Part shown: piece after piece, positions 31,301-39,860 of the stretch
Position numbering within the stretch: position 1 is the first letter of the stretch
Layout of the letters: every line of letters starts with the position of its first letter
NCBI RefSeq assembly: GCF_900114775.1
Contig: NZ_FOUE01000003.1
Location: 434,001-498,000 of the forward strand
DNA from: Marinobacter zhejiangensis
GTDB taxonomy: Bacteria > Pseudomonadota > Gammaproteobacteria > Pseudomonadales > Oleiphilaceae
Direction: 5' to 3'
DNA: 64,000 nucleotides
The notes under the pieces: generated by a model
What the model was told of the DNA's origin: nothing
The model's database searches: none
What the model saw: the letters and a program-made list of their open reading frames with translations, nothing else
Position numbers and translations under genes: made by a program

Positions 31301-32267
31301 TGTGGACACCCGTCAGACGGTGGTTGTTAATCTGGAGCGGCTTCATCTGGCCGGAGCAGGCGAGGAAGAGGAAGCTCCTGGTGACGAGTTGACGGCCGAC
31401 GAACAGGTTGCTGCCTTCAACGCGATGCAGTTGCAAGACTGGCCACCAATACAGGTTACCCTGGGTGAACTGATGTTTGACGAGCGCCCGATGGGGAGCT
31501 GGTCGTTCAGGGTAGAGCCCAGTGCATCTGTGTTGCATGTCAGGGAGCTTGTGGGAACCGTTGGATCAATGACATTTAGTGGCGACTTTGAGTGGGGTGT
31601 CACTGGCGGCAAGCAGGACTCCCGGCTGGTAGGAACCTTGGCGGGGGAAGATCTTGCGGACCTGGCCCCGTTAATTGGAGAACAGCCCGCGTTGAAGAGC
31701 AAGAACAGCCAGATCGAGCTGGATGTCGCCTGGCCCGGGCAGCCACAGGACTTTGCCTTGACCCGGCTGGAAGGGCAGGTGGGGCTGCGCCTGGATGACG
31801 GTGTGATTCTGGAGAACAACTACACCGCGCAGCTATTCCGGCTGTTCAACGTGCTGAATGCGGATACCCTGTGGCGCAGGCTGCGGCTCGACTTCTCTGA
31901 CCTGTACGAGGCGGGGGTGGCGTTTGACGCGATTTCCGGAACGGCGGTGTTGAGCGATGGTGTGCTGACCTGGAGCCCGGAGCTGCAGATCGTGGGGCCA
32001 TCCGGCGCGTTCAAGTTGTCCGGCAGCACGGATATGATCGAAGAATCCCTGGATATGCGATTGGTGGTCGTACTTCCTGTTACTCAGAACTTGCCGTTGG
32101 CGGCTCTCTTATTAGGTGCTTCCGCGCCGATTGGGGGCGCGCTCTTTGTGCTCGACAAGGTGTTGGGAGACCCGCTCAGTAGATTGACGAGCGCAACTTA
32201 CAGCGTGCAGGGCAGTTGGAGCGAACCGGAAGTCAATCTCCGGAATGTGTTCGACACCGGGAATTGA
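28326..32267 (+). CDS. yhdP: YhdP-type AsmA-like envelope protein
   Basis: A 1313-residue protein with one N-terminal membrane helix (about 24-46, VVWSLVAVVLVLFAIFVGVG), then a very long periplasmic beta-rich region and a C-terminal AsmA-like part (LRLDDGVILENNYTAQLFRLFNVLN, residues about 1150-1175, interrupted only by family variation). This is the YhdP/TIGR02099 family (DUF3971 plus AsmA2), implicated in moving phospholipids between the inner and outer membranes. The Met at 28350 is an alternative start; neither has a clear ribosome binding site. Codons and composition match the neighbours. Context with mre, rng and nitrilase is conserved. Confidence 0.92.
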   Translation: MSFPDSDTMTDTAQGQIAVRLANVVWSLVAVVLVLFAIFVGVGRQLSENVDHYRPDLEALLTETLGYQVHIGRLDTQWHWLDPVLHASDVSVMSAGEQPRTLGSLGSLRIQLDTLMSLLRFRVVFESFEADGLGLTLVQSSDGHIRLDGLSVPETSEQSPTTASSQQTDLIGAVGRWLSDPSVRMTRVSLKIQTRHNEVRHIDIPQLDLDYGGGLFSASGRAMQAGTTNQLAAFRLLGRHFFRGDFTGQIYLNLSSGRLFDGLVSSYHWRGLGVDGFDVGGEAWLTFESGVLEQVNGEMVVPYLQLRAEGESLAPMEDLALKFGWRGAVLPGGGNPLSGELHLKDIQWHWLGESVSEFALYLRQRDGYVDVKANGVPVGPLSRLALGVRLLPELAVSELEGYQPEGRLDNLKLVIPYSERGPEFSLTTDFHQLNVAAFHGAPELMGANGTLEMGLRQGHVRVLGENVTLGFPKLFRSNWSLSYADVEVGWTLDGPLTRVYSSDIHLLYQDDTELSGAFDLRMDREGEDNLGLQVAVRNGNAGMLADFVPEKVVAPALYQWLTTAIPAASIDEGVYYGFGQVDAGAPRHSFTSSMWYRFSDGRIKYDPAWPEVTGARGKVSVHDGWTSVILDSGQTGGLSVAGAEVKAEPGDDGMILRVDASTEVPGAALPYWVENSPVGDVAGPATGVVEVEGTYQLDLGLEIPLGGDRETVVDLTVGSRNGLVRYPAADLSWTDIVGDVHFNSRTGFAGDAVTAQFMGKPVTLGIEHRPEQGALSLSQTGRLSIPEVMTATGLPEDSNLGVNGTLVYSARLDVTSESTSGLSVYSSLRGVEVDWPAPLAKPADAMQPVNATLNWTPEGVLTLVGRWEDTLAFRLRWNQEGFERAGIALGATTASLPRNAGVALTGRVPRVDVEEWAERVGRAMPAARGGQAGSVSSDALIERWLSGVNLAVGQLEVAGQTFSEVNVNAGFDDGRWRISTQSEQVSGDLSVPVDTRQTVVVNLERLHLAGAGEEEEAPGDELTADEQVAAFNAMQLQDWPPIQVTLGELMFDERPMGSWSFRVEPSASVLHVRELVGTVGSMTFSGDFEWGVTGGKQDSRLVGTLAGEDLADLAPLIGEQPALKSKNSQIELDVAWPGQPQDFALTRLEGQVGLRLDDGVILENNYTAQLFRLFNVLNADTLWRRLRLDFSDLYEAGVAFDAISGTAVLSDGVLTWSPELQIVGPSGAFKLSGSTDMIEESLDMRLVVVLPVTQNLPLAALLLGASAPIGGALFVLDKVLGDPLSRLTSATYSVQGSWSEPEVNLRNVFDTGN

Positions 32268-32301
32268 TCGGTGTGAGTGGTCTGTCACCAGGAGAGGTCT
32301 G

Positions 32302-33147
32302 ATGGCGCAAAACGAGACTGAAAATGCAGTGAAGGTTGCGGCCATCCAGATGGTCAGTGGCGAGTCTCTGGAGGGAAACCTGCGGGATGCGACCCGGTTG
32401 CTTGAAGAAGCCGCTGACGCTGGCGTCCGGGTGGCGGTCTTGCCGGAAAACTTTGCCGTTCTCAAAACGTCCGAGATGCGTTCGCAGGGCCTTCGTGAAG
32501 CTCACGGCGGTGGTGAAATCCGGGCCTATCTCGCTGAGCAGGCACGTCGTCTGGGGTTATGGCTTGTAGGCGGCTCCTTGCCTTACGCGGTGGCAACCAA
32601 CGAAACTGCACCTCGGGTCAGGGCCAGTTGCTTCGTTGTTGATGAGCGAGGACAAGAAGTCGCTCGCTATGACAAGGTGCACCTGTTCGACGCACAGGTG
32701 AACGACGCTCATGGCCAATACCGGGAATCCGACACGTTTGAACCGGGCAGTGAGTTGGTCACGGTTGAGACGCCTGCTGGGGTCTTGGGGCTGGCCATCT
32801 GTTATGACCTGCGCTTCCCCGAACTGTTCCGGGGGCTACGTGATCGCGGGGCCGAATGGGTTGCTCTGCCGAGCGCCTTCACCTATATGACGGGAGAGGC
32901 TCACTGGGAGCCGTTGATCCGGGCGAGGGCCATCGAGAACCAGGTGTGGGTGGTTGCCGCAGGGCAGGGGGGCAACAATAGCCCCAGACGCCGTACCTAT
33001 GGTCATTCGATGATTGTTGATCCCTGGGGTGCTGTTGTTGCGGAACGAGCGGACGAAGGCAGTGGCTGGGTTTCGGCGAGTCTGGACCCGTTGCGCTTGC
33101 GGGAAGTCAGGCAGCGAATGCCGGTGTGGGACCACCGGCGTCTGTAG
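32302..33147 (+). CDS. Nitrilase-family carbon-nitrogen hydrolase (Nit1-like)
   Basis: A 281-residue cytosolic enzyme with the Glu-Lys-Cys triad in LPENFAV, YDKVHLFD and ICYDLRFPELF. The last is typical of the Nit1/NitFhit branch, whose members remove deaminated glutathione; that substrate is an inference. The ATG at 32302 follows GGAGAGGTCTG, a good ribosome binding site; the frame upstream overlaps the end of yhdP. It is the last gene of the mre-rng-yhdP run, and darP faces it 32 bases away. Confidence 0.9.
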   Translation: MAQNETENAVKVAAIQMVSGESLEGNLRDATRLLEEAADAGVRVAVLPENFAVLKTSEMRSQGLREAHGGGEIRAYLAEQARRLGLWLVGGSLPYAVATNETAPRVRASCFVVDERGQEVARYDKVHLFDAQVNDAHGQYRESDTFEPGSELVTVETPAGVLGLAICYDLRFPELFRGLRDRGAEWVALPSAFTYMTGEAHWEPLIRARAIENQVWVVAAGQGGNNSPRRRTYGHSMIVDPWGAVVAERADEGSGWVSASLDPLRLREVRQRMPVWDHRRL

Positions 33148-33179
33148 GAGTTGCTTGACATGCTCTCGACAGGACGAGG

Positions 33180-33734
33180 TTACTCGGCAGCGTCCTCGGG
33201 GCTTGGTGTCTGTTCCCCTTCGTCGATGCATTCCCGAAGGTAGCGGAACAGTTTCTTGCTTTGGCCGGTGTTCTTTTCCTTCTGAACATCACGCCGCGCG
33301 TTACGGGCCAGATTCCGCAGATGCTGAACGTCGGCACTTGGGCAGTAGTCAATAAATTCGCCCAGCGCGGAGTCACCGTCATTGATCAGCCTGTCTCGCC
33401 ACCGCTCAGCCAGGTGCAGACGGCGGGTATGTTCCTCACTGCCCGCGTGGAAGGCCCCAATGGCGCGTCTGACGGTCTCAATCTCTTCTTCCTGGCGAAT
33501 CACTTTGCCGATGTACTGCAAATGGCGCCGCCGTGCCTCATGCTGATGAATGCGACGTGATTCCTCAATGGCCCGGCGCAGGGTGTCACCAATGGGGAGG
33601 GTGTTGAGCTGCTCGGTGCTCAGGTCGAGCATTTGCTTGCCCAATTCCTGTAACTCCAGCATCTCCCGTTTCAGCTGGGATTTACTTTTTCCCCATTCCA
33701 GTTCGGAGTCGTCTTGATGGTCATGCTCGGACAT
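33180..33734 (-). CDS. darP: Ribosome biogenesis factor DarP (YjgA, DUF615)
   Basis: A 184-residue, highly charged helical protein matching YjgA/DarP, which binds late 50S precursors. Recognisable blocks are KSKSQLKREMLELQELG, LPIGDTLRRAI and RRHLQYIGKVIR. It lies 22 bases downstream of mgtE on the same strand. In other gammaproteobacteria it is flanked by tldD and pmbA; neither is here. Confidence 0.9.
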   Translation of the reverse strand: MSEHDHQDDSELEWGKSKSQLKREMLELQELGKQMLDLSTEQLNTLPIGDTLRRAIEESRRIHQHEARRRHLQYIGKVIRQEEEIETVRRAIGAFHAGSEEHTRRLHLAERWRDRLINDGDSALGEFIDYCPSADVQHLRNLARNARRDVQKEKNTGQSKKLFRYLRECIDEGEQTPSPEDAAE

Positions 33735-33756
33735 ATGCTAGGCCTTGGTAAACGGG

Positions 33757-35118
33757 TCAGGCGTAAAAGATGGTCGCAAGGCCAAGGAAAGACATAAAGC
33801 CAACCACGTCGGTAACCGTGGTCAGGATAACGCCTCCGGCCAGTGCGGGATCTATATCACGTGACTTTAGAAACAATGGCAGAACAGTCCCTACCAGGGC
33901 TGCTGCCAACAGATTAATGATCAGTGCGGACCCAATGACCGCGCCAATCAGTGGGTCCTTGAACCAGATAACCGCTGCAGTCGCCACCACGACGGCCCAT
34001 AACAGGCCATTCAGAACGCTGACGAGGAATTCCCGGTTAAGCAGCCATCGGACGTTGGCCTGACTGATTTGGCCAACGGCCATACCGCGTATGACCAGGG
34101 TCAGGGTCTGGCTGCCAGCAATCCCTCCCATACTGGCGACGATTGGCATCAGGACCGCCAGGGCCACCACTTTCTCAATGGTGCCTTCAAACAGACCAAT
34201 CACCGCGGAGGCGATAAAGGCGGTGATGAGGTTGATACCGAGCCAAACAGCGCGCCGGCGAGAGGTCTTCAGTACCGGGGCAAAGGTGTCTTCGTCTTCG
34301 TCCAGACCCGCCATACTCATCAACGAGTGATCGGCATCCTCACGGATAACGTCGACCACGTCATCGATGGTAATCCGGCCGAGCAGGTTGCCCTCGTCGT
34401 CCACGACCGGTGCAGAAATCAGGTCGTAGCGTTCAAACAGGGTAGCCACCTGGGTGTCTGACAAGGACACAGGGATGGGCTCGATTTCGGTATCCATGAC
34501 CTCCCGCACGGTCGTCGCGGGGTTAGAGACCAGCATTTTGGTGATCGGGAGCATGCCAACAAACTGATCACGGCGGCTGACCACAATCAGGCTGTCGGTC
34601 ATCGGCGGCAGGGTGCGGTGACGCCGCAGATAACGCAGCACAACGTCAATGCTGATGTCTGGACGGACAGTGATGGTGTCCGTGTTCATCAGACCACCGG
34701 CGGTGTCTTCGGGGTAAGCGAGGACTTCCTCAACCCGTTGCCGGTCCTGCTCGTCCATGGTATCCAGAACTTCCTGGATGACCGTGTCTGGCAACTGCTG
34801 CAGCAAGTCGGCAAGGTCGTCCGACTCGAAGTCCTCGATAACCTCCGCCAGTTCCTGTGCGTTCAGCTTGCTTAGGAAGTAGCCCCGGATGTCATCGCCA
34901 AGGTACTGGAGAACTTCACCTTCCAGACTTTTGTCGACAAGGTTCCACAGCAGGGTCCGCTGACGGGGCGGGGATGATTCCAGCAGGTGGGCGATATCAC
35001 TGGGGCTGAGCCCACCATTGAGGATACGTGCCACCTGTTTCAGGGCACCACTGTCCAACGCTTCCCCGAGAGAACGGAGGCGTTGGCGGGCCTGGCTTTG
35101 TTCCAGAATATCCGACAT
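33757..35118 (-). CDS. mgtE: MgtE-type magnesium transporter
   Basis: A 453-residue Mg2+ channel/transporter. Order of domains: N-terminal superhelical MgtE-N domain (about 30-130), CBS pair (about 135-255, GRITIDDVVDVIREDADH), plug helix, and five membrane helices with the conserved pore-region sequence MGGIAGSQTLTLVIRGMA and the ending DVVGFMSFLGLATI. Cytosolic Mg2+ closes the pore through the N and CBS domains. Upstream is a perfect minus-strand TATAAT; the 119-base gap to ptsO shows no room for an M-box riboswitch. Confidence 0.95.
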   Translation of the reverse strand: MSDILEQSQARQRLRSLGEALDSGALKQVARILNGGLSPSDIAHLLESSPPRQRTLLWNLVDKSLEGEVLQYLGDDIRGYFLSKLNAQELAEVIEDFESDDLADLLQQLPDTVIQEVLDTMDEQDRQRVEEVLAYPEDTAGGLMNTDTITVRPDISIDVVLRYLRRHRTLPPMTDSLIVVSRRDQFVGMLPITKMLVSNPATTVREVMDTEIEPIPVSLSDTQVATLFERYDLISAPVVDDEGNLLGRITIDDVVDVIREDADHSLMSMAGLDEDEDTFAPVLKTSRRRAVWLGINLITAFIASAVIGLFEGTIEKVVALAVLMPIVASMGGIAGSQTLTLVIRGMAVGQISQANVRWLLNREFLVSVLNGLLWAVVVATAAVIWFKDPLIGAVIGSALIINLLAAALVGTVLPLFLKSRDIDPALAGGVILTTVTDVVGFMSFLGLATIFYA

Positions 35119-35177
35119 GGGTCACCCTAGTGTCCGGCCCGAGATGCTAGCGGGCGTTAGGTGGCAGAAACTGACGT

Positions 35178-35183
35178 ATTATA
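35178..35183 (-). promoter_or_regulatory. Candidate -10 element for mgtE
   Basis: On the minus strand 35183-35178 reads TATAAT, 59 bases before the mgtE start. No convincing -35 is found at 16-18 bases. Confidence 0.35.
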
Positions 35184-35237
35184 GCGGACTTACGTTGCTG
35201 TAGTGAGAAGGGAATGTAGGTGATAGCCGTATGGCGC

Positions 35238-35507
35238 TCACTCTCCCTCGCCAAAGTAGTCGTCGATCAGGGCAACCAACTTGTCACAAGCGGCTTCTTC
35301 ATCCGGACCGCTGATGTGCAATTCGACTTCGGTACCTTTGCTGGCGGCAAGCATCATGACAGGCATGATGCTTTTCCCATTCACCTTCTGTGAGCCTTTC
35401 ACAATTTCCACCGAGCTTTCGAACTCCGAGGCAGTGGCGACCAGTTTTGCGGCAGCACGGGCATGAAGCCCGAGCTTGTTGATGATGGTGATGGGGCGTT
35501 GGATCAT
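35238..35507 (-). CDS. ptsO: HPr-like phosphocarrier NPr
   Basis: An 89-residue HPr-fold protein. His15 in NKLGLHARAAAK is the phosphorylation site, and GKSIMPVMML corresponds to the Ser46 region of HPr. Its place right after rapZ and ptsN identifies it as NPr of the nitrogen-related PTS, which passes phosphate from EI-Ntr to PtsN. It begins 6 bases after the rapZ stop. Confidence 0.94.
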   Translation of the reverse strand: MIQRPITIINKLGLHARAAAKLVATASEFESSVEIVKGSQKVNGKSIMPVMMLAASKGTEVELHISGPDEEAACDKLVALIDDYFGEGE

Positions 35508-35513
35508 GATGGC

Positions 35514-36392
35514 TCAGGTGGCTGCTGGTTTCAGGTGGGGTAATTCGCTATGACGTACCTGCACGTTGGCGAAGTTCTTTGAGAAGTACTCGCCGACTCG
35601 CTCGCAGACATAGACCGAGCGGTGCTGTCCGCCGGTGCAGCCGATGGAGATCGTCATGTAGCTGCGATTGCTCTGCCCAAATGACGGCAGCCAGCTTTCG
35701 ATGAACTGAATGAGGTCATTGACCATTTTTTCGGTTTGCGGATCGTTTTCCAGGAACTCGATGACCGGTTGATCGATTCCGGTGTATTTCCGCAGGCTGG
35801 TATCCCAGTAAGGGTTGGGGAGGCAGCGCACATCGAACACGTAGTCCGAGTCCACGGGAACGCCATGCTTGAAGCCAAACGACTGGATCAGCAAGGCCAT
35901 TTCCTGCTCCCGCCGTCCAATAACCCGTTGCTTCACCATATCCCGGAGTTCGTAAATGGACAGTTCGGTGGTGTCGACAAACAGGTCGGCGAGACTGGCA
36001 ATGGGCTCCAGCAGGTGCTTCTCGCTATCAATGGCTTCTTTGAGCGACGTGTGGTCGTTGCTCAGTGGGTGCTTGCGGCGGGTGGCGTGGAAGCGCTGGA
36101 GCAACGCCTGATCCGTTGCGTCCAGAAATATGATTTCCATCGTTGCGCCGGTTTGACGGAGTTGGCGATGGATGTCCTCGAAGTTGGCAATTTCATCGGA
36201 CAGATTGCGGGCGTCGATGCTGACCGCAATGCGCTTCAGGCGCCCGGAGCCCTGATTGGTTGCTTCCCGGGTCAGAGGGGACAGCAAGCCAATTGGCAGG
36301 TTATCGATGCAATAGAAGCCAAGGTCTTCCAGGACGTGCAACGCGGTACTTTTTCCTGAGCCTGAACGACCACTGACGATGATCAGTTTCAT
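35514..36392 (-). CDS. rapZ: RNase adapter protein RapZ
   Basis: RapZ is an RNA-binding P-loop protein; in E. coli it targets GlmZ sRNA to RNase E and controls amino-sugar synthesis. From the ATG at 36392 the protein has 292 residues and begins MKLIIVSGRSGSGKSTAL, with Walker A at residues 8-16. An in-frame TTG five codons upstream is less likely, since GGAG lies correctly for the ATG. The C-terminal RNA-binding part ends with IGCTGGQHRSVY and a conserved RHSEL. It sits 27 bases after ptsN. Confidence 0.95.
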   Translation of the reverse strand: MKLIIVSGRSGSGKSTALHVLEDLGFYCIDNLPIGLLSPLTREATNQGSGRLKRIAVSIDARNLSDEIANFEDIHRQLRQTGATMEIIFLDATDQALLQRFHATRRKHPLSNDHTSLKEAIDSEKHLLEPIASLADLFVDTTELSIYELRDMVKQRVIGRREQEMALLIQSFGFKHGVPVDSDYVFDVRCLPNPYWDTSLRKYTGIDQPVIEFLENDPQTEKMVNDLIQFIESWLPSFGQSNRSYMTISIGCTGGQHRSVYVCERVGEYFSKNFANVQVRHSELPHLKPAAT

Positions 36393-36419
36393 AACCCGCA
36401 ACTCCAAAACGAGGTTGAG

Positions 36420-36887
36420 CTAGGACGTCTCTGTCATTTGATTGTACAACGATGTGTTGTCTGTGCACTGCCGCAGTTCGTTGCAGAACCGGTGGTCGTT
36501 GAACTTCTCTGCAAGTTGGCTCAGTAGCTCCAGGTGCTCACTGGTGGCTTCCTTCGGAACGATCAGTGCGAACAGCAGATCGACCGGCTGGTTATCAATG
36601 GCGTCGAAGGCAACGCCCTCCTCCAGGGTGACCAGTACGCCGACCACCTTGTCGCAGTCTTCAAGCCGACAGTGGGGGATGGCGATGCCCTGGCCGATGC
36701 CGGTACTGCCCAGTCGCTCCCTGGCGACCAGGTTATTGAAAATCTGGGTTTCGTTCAGTTCCGGTGCGGACTGGTGAACCTGTTCGGCAATGTATTCCAG
36801 GGCGCGTTTCTTGCTGGATAGCGCGACCCGGCAGAGAGCCAGCTCAGGAACCAGGATGTTTTGAATAGTGAGAGATGAGTCCGTCAT
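36420..36887 (-). CDS. ptsN: PTS EIIA-Ntr regulatory protein
   Basis: PtsN (155 residues) is the terminal phospho-acceptor of the nitrogen PTS and regulates potassium and nitrogen/carbon balance by protein contacts. His72 in GIAIPHCRLEDC is the phosphorylation site; RERLGSTGIGQ precedes it as in the family. It lies between hpf and rapZ; a terminator separates it from hpf, so it may rely partly on read-through or its own promoter. Confidence 0.95.
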   Translation of the reverse strand: MTDSSLTIQNILVPELALCRVALSSKKRALEYIAEQVHQSAPELNETQIFNNLVARERLGSTGIGQGIAIPHCRLEDCDKVVGVLVTLEEGVAFDAIDNQPVDLLFALIVPKEATSEHLELLSQLAEKFNDHRFCNELRQCTDNTSLYNQMTETS

Positions 36888-36907
36888 GGATAGACAGTGT
36901 TTCCGTT

Positions 36908-36940
36908 AAAAAAAAGGCTGCGGTACCTAAGCACCGCAGC
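36908..36940 (-). terminator. Intrinsic terminator after hpf
   Basis: On the minus strand an 8-bp stem GCTGCGGT/ACCGCAGC (36940-36933 and 36924-36917) is followed by a run of eight U (36915-36908). It lies in the 86-base gap between hpf and ptsN, so it ends or reduces the rpoN-hpf message before the ptsN genes. Confidence 0.8.
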
Positions 36941-36973
36941 ACAACCTTATCATTTGGCTGGTAAGGCTACCCC

Positions 36974-37282
36974 TTAGCGGGCGCCGTTTCCATGCATACG
37001 ATCAACATTTTTTTCCTTGTGCTTGAGGATCTGTCGATCCAGCTTGTCCACAAGGGCGTCAATGGCGGCGTACATGTCCTCGTCTTCCGCTTTCGCGTGA
37101 ATTTCACCACCAATGACATGCAGCGTGGCTTCGGCCAACTGCCGTACTTTCTCGATTCCCAGGGTCACCTGACAGTTACTGATATGGTCGAAATGGCGCT
37201 CAAGCTTTTCAAATTTGCCAGATACATACTCTTTGAGTGGCGGAGTCAATTCGACGTGATGACCTGAAATGTTGAGTTGCAT
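36974..37282 (-). CDS. hpf: Ribosome hibernation promoting factor, short form
   Basis: A 102-residue HPF/YfiA-fold protein that binds the 30S subunit in stationary phase and promotes 100S dimers. MQLNISGHHVELTPPLKEYV is the classical N-terminus. It lacks the C-terminal dimerisation domain of long HPF, as usual in gammaproteobacteria. It is downstream of rpoN, the conserved position (formerly ORF95/yhbH). Confidence 0.95.
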   Translation of the reverse strand: MQLNISGHHVELTPPLKEYVSGKFEKLERHFDHISNCQVTLGIEKVRQLAEATLHVIGGEIHAKAEDEDMYAAIDALVDKLDRQILKHKEKNVDRMHGNGAR

Positions 37283-37333
37283 AGGCGTCTCCTATAGTTA
37301 GCTTGCCAGCGAACATCCTTCACTGACGGGGCT

Positions 37334-37354
37334 GTTGCGATACTTCATCGCAAC
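37334..37354. other. Hairpin between rpoN and hpf
   Basis: GTTGCGAT and ATCGCAAC form an 8-bp perfect stem with a 5-base loop in the 126-base rpoN-hpf gap. No U-run follows on the minus strand. It may be a processing or partial-termination site. Confidence 0.4.
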
Positions 37355-37408
37355 GTGATTCCCTTGTTGCCAGAGTCCGGGGCCCACACACCTCCCAACG
37401 ACTCAGGC

Positions 37409-38917
37409 TTACACTAATCGTTTCCGTTCATTCGACGGAGGAATATGCATAGCCTCACGGTACTTGGCAACCGTGCGGCGGGCAACCTGTATTCCCTGTT
37501 CTCCTAGCATGGCCGCAATTTTGCTATCGCTCAATGGCTTTTTGGGGGTTTCTGCTGCAATCAGCTTTTTGATCATCGCCCGGATGGCCGTAGAAGAGCA
37601 TTCCCCGCCTTCATCGGTGCTGACATGACTTGAGAAAAAGTACTTAAGCTCAAAGATTCCCCGTGGTGTATGCATGTACTTCTGGGTGGTGACCCGGGAT
37701 ATGGTTGACTCATGCATCTCGACCGCCTGGGCGATGTCAGACAGGATCAGGGGCTTCATGGCCTCTTCGCCGTGGTCCAGAAAGCCCTGTTGGTGTTCAA
37801 CGATACGGGTCGCCACTTTCAGCAGGGTTTCGTTGCGACTCTGCAGGCTCTTGATAAACCACTTGGCTTCCTGCAGCTGATCCCTCAGGTAGGTGTTGTC
37901 GGCGCTGCTGTCCGCTCGCCGTATCAGGGAGGCATAGCTGGCATTGACCCGTATGCGAGGCGCGATTTCCGGGTTCAGCTCAACGCGCCAGCGGTCATTC
38001 TGCTTGCGTACAATGACGTCTGGAACCACGTAATCTGGTTCGGCCTGGTCGATAGAATCGCCAGGGCGCGGGTTCAGCTGGGTAATGAGCGCCAGCACTT
38101 CTTTGAGTTGATCTTCCTTCAGTCGGCTCCGGCGCAGCAGTTGCGCGTAATCCCGATTCCCCAACAGGTTGATGTAGTGGGTGATGACAAGCCGTGCCTG
38201 GGGCAGCCACGGGGTATCCGTGGGGAGCTGGTTGAGCTGGATCAACAGGCATTCCTGCAGGTTCCTGGCAAAAACACCGGGAGGGTCGAAATGCTGGAGG
38301 CGACGTAAAACCGCCTCTACTTCGTCCATCTCCACCGGATCTTCGTCACCCTCTTCGACCAGCCCCGAGAGGATTTCGTCAAGATCCGACGACAGGTAAC
38401 CGCGATCGTCGACCGCATCAAGCAGCGCCGTCGCAACGGCGTGGTCGCGCTCGCTCATTGGCGTCAGGTTGAGCTGCCACTCCAAGTGATCTTGCAGGGT
38501 TTCAGTCGGTGAATTGCGGGTTTCGAAATCGTTGTCGTTTTCGTCATCACCGCGGGATGCAGGCGCTGGAGAGGACTGGTAGATGTCATCCCAGGCGGTG
38601 TCCACCGGCAGGTCGTCAGGAATGCTATCGTTGGCGTTGTTGTCCGCCTCCCATTCCTGGGACGGCTCCTCATCCCAGGAGTTGTCGTCGGCGTCAGAAG
38701 CCGAGGCGGCCTCTTCCCGGGGCTCATTATTTGCGCCGTCTTCAGACTCCAGTCGGTCATCGTCCTCCTGGGTCTCCAGCATCGGGTTCGAATCGAGGGC
38801 CTGCTGGATTTCCTGTTGGAGATCCAGGGTCGATAGCTGTAACAGCCGGATCGCCTGTTGTAACTGGGGCGTCATTGTCAGACTTTGACCCAGTTTTAAC
38901 TGCAAAGAGGCTTTCAT
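37409..38917 (-). CDS. rpoN: RNA polymerase sigma-54 factor
   Basis: RpoN directs transcription from -24/-12 promoters activated by AAA+ enhancer-binding proteins. The ATG at 38917 gives the standard start [20 protein letters not shown]; an ATG two codons upstream also exists. Region I (1-50) is followed by a long acidic region II (about 50-120, rich in Asp, Glu and Asn), the core-binding domain, HTH and the RpoN box [10 protein letters not shown] near the end. At about 502 residues it is slightly longer than E. coli RpoN because of region II. lptB lies 205 bases upstream. Confidence 0.96.
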   Translation of the reverse strand: MKASLQLKLGQSLTMTPQLQQAIRLLQLSTLDLQQEIQQALDSNPMLETQEDDDRLESEDGANNEPREEAASASDADDNSWDEEPSQEWEADNNANDSIPDDLPVDTAWDDIYQSSPAPASRGDDENDNDFETRNSPTETLQDHLEWQLNLTPMSERDHAVATALLDAVDDRGYLSSDLDEILSGLVEEGDEDPVEMDEVEAVLRRLQHFDPPGVFARNLQECLLIQLNQLPTDTPWLPQARLVITHYINLLGNRDYAQLLRRSRLKEDQLKEVLALITQLNPRPGDSIDQAEPDYVVPDVIVRKQNDRWRVELNPEIAPRIRVNASYASLIRRADSSADNTYLRDQLQEAKWFIKSLQSRNETLLKVATRIVEHQQGFLDHGEEAMKPLILSDIAQAVEMHESTISRVTTQKYMHTPRGIFELKYFFSSHVSTDEGGECSSTAIRAMIKKLIAAETPKKPLSDSKIAAMLGEQGIQVARRTVAKYREAMHIPPSNERKRLV

Positions 38918-39022
38918 GACCATGGTTTTGGTTCCGTCACCCGTGTTTCTCCGGTGCCTGTACGGCGTCGATGTGACTCACGGCGTTCAGAAAAAAGTCT
39001 TTTATGCTCGTGACTTGTCGTT

Positions 39023-39056
39023 ACAAGCAAGTTTTCTGCCGAGTGTACTTGCTTGT
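39023..39056. promoter_or_regulatory. Inverted repeat in the rpoN leader
   Basis: ACAAGCAAGT (39023-39032) and ACTTGCTTGT (39047-39056) are perfect 10-bp arms separated by 14 bases, about 110 bases upstream of rpoN. Arm length and spacing would suit a dimeric regulator or an RNA hairpin; I cannot tell which. Confidence 0.35.
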
Positions 39057-39122
39057 GCCTGCCAAAACAATCTGACAGACGTATGACGATAGTCGGCAAA
39101 CGGCCGAAAATAATCAACGGTA

Positions 39123-39848
39123 TTACAGTCTGAATTCGTTACCGAGGTAGACGTCTTTCACTTGCTGGTTGGCAAGGATGTCTTCCGAGTGCCCCGATGC
39201 GATGATGTGCCCGCCGCTGACGATGTAGGCATTCTCGCAGATATCCAGAGTTTCCCGAACGTTGTGGTCGGTAATCAGGACGCCAATGCCTTTGTCCCGC
39301 AGGTGGCGAATGATCTGTTTGATATCGCTGACTGAGATTGGGTCCACCCCGGCAAAAGGTTCGTCCAGCAGAATGAACGCAGGCTCCATGGCAAGGGCCC
39401 GGGCAATTTCAACCCGCCGACGCTCTCCGCCGGACAGAGCCATCCCAAGGCTGTCGCGAATATGGGTGATGTGGAACTCTTCCAGCAGCTCTTCGAGCTT
39501 TTGTTCCCGATCGCTTCGCTTGAGATCCTTGCGGGTTTCAAGAATGGCCATGATGTTGTCGCGAACGGTCAGCTTCCGGAACACGGAGGCTTCCTGGGGC
39601 AGGTACCCGATACCTTTGCGGGCCCGCCCATGCATCGGCAATGGGGTGATGTCGTGGCCATCAATGGTAATGCGTCCATGGTCTGCGGGAACCAGCCCTA
39701 CAATCATGTAGAAACAGGTGGTTTTGCCCGCGCCGTTAGGGCCCAGCAGGCCGACGATCTCGCCACTGCGGATTTCCAGGGAGACATCAAGGACGACTTT
39801 TTTTTGCTTGTAGCTCTTTGCCAGGTTACTGGCTCTCAGGACTGCCAT
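39123..39848 (-). CDS. lptB: LPS export ABC transporter ATPase LptB
   Basis: LptB powers extraction of lipopolysaccharide from the inner membrane with LptF, LptG and LptC. The 241-residue ATPase has Walker A GPNGAGKT (36-43), signature LSGGERRR and Walker [14 protein letters not shown]. It lies 12 bases after lptA and precedes rpoN, the canonical order. Confidence 0.97.
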   Translation of the reverse strand: MAVLRASNLAKSYKQKKVVLDVSLEIRSGEIVGLLGPNGAGKTTCFYMIVGLVPADHGRITIDGHDITPLPMHGRARKGIGYLPQEASVFRKLTVRDNIMAILETRKDLKRSDREQKLEELLEEFHITHIRDSLGMALSGGERRRVEIARALAMEPAFILLDEPFAGVDPISVSDIKQIIRHLRDKGIGVLITDHNVRETLDICENAYIVSGGHIIASGHSEDILANQQVKDVYLGNEFRL

Positions 39849-39860
39849 TCGAACCCTTGA

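Noticed and set aside
35119..35237. Possible Mg2+ riboswitch upstream of mgtE
   Set aside because: Only 119 bases lie between ptsO and mgtE, with a -10 box inside. I see none of the long paired helices of an M-box.
38781..38800. tRNA-like GGTTCGAAT sequence
   Set aside because: It is inside the rpoN coding region on the other strand, and no acceptor stem or anticodon arm can be built around it.
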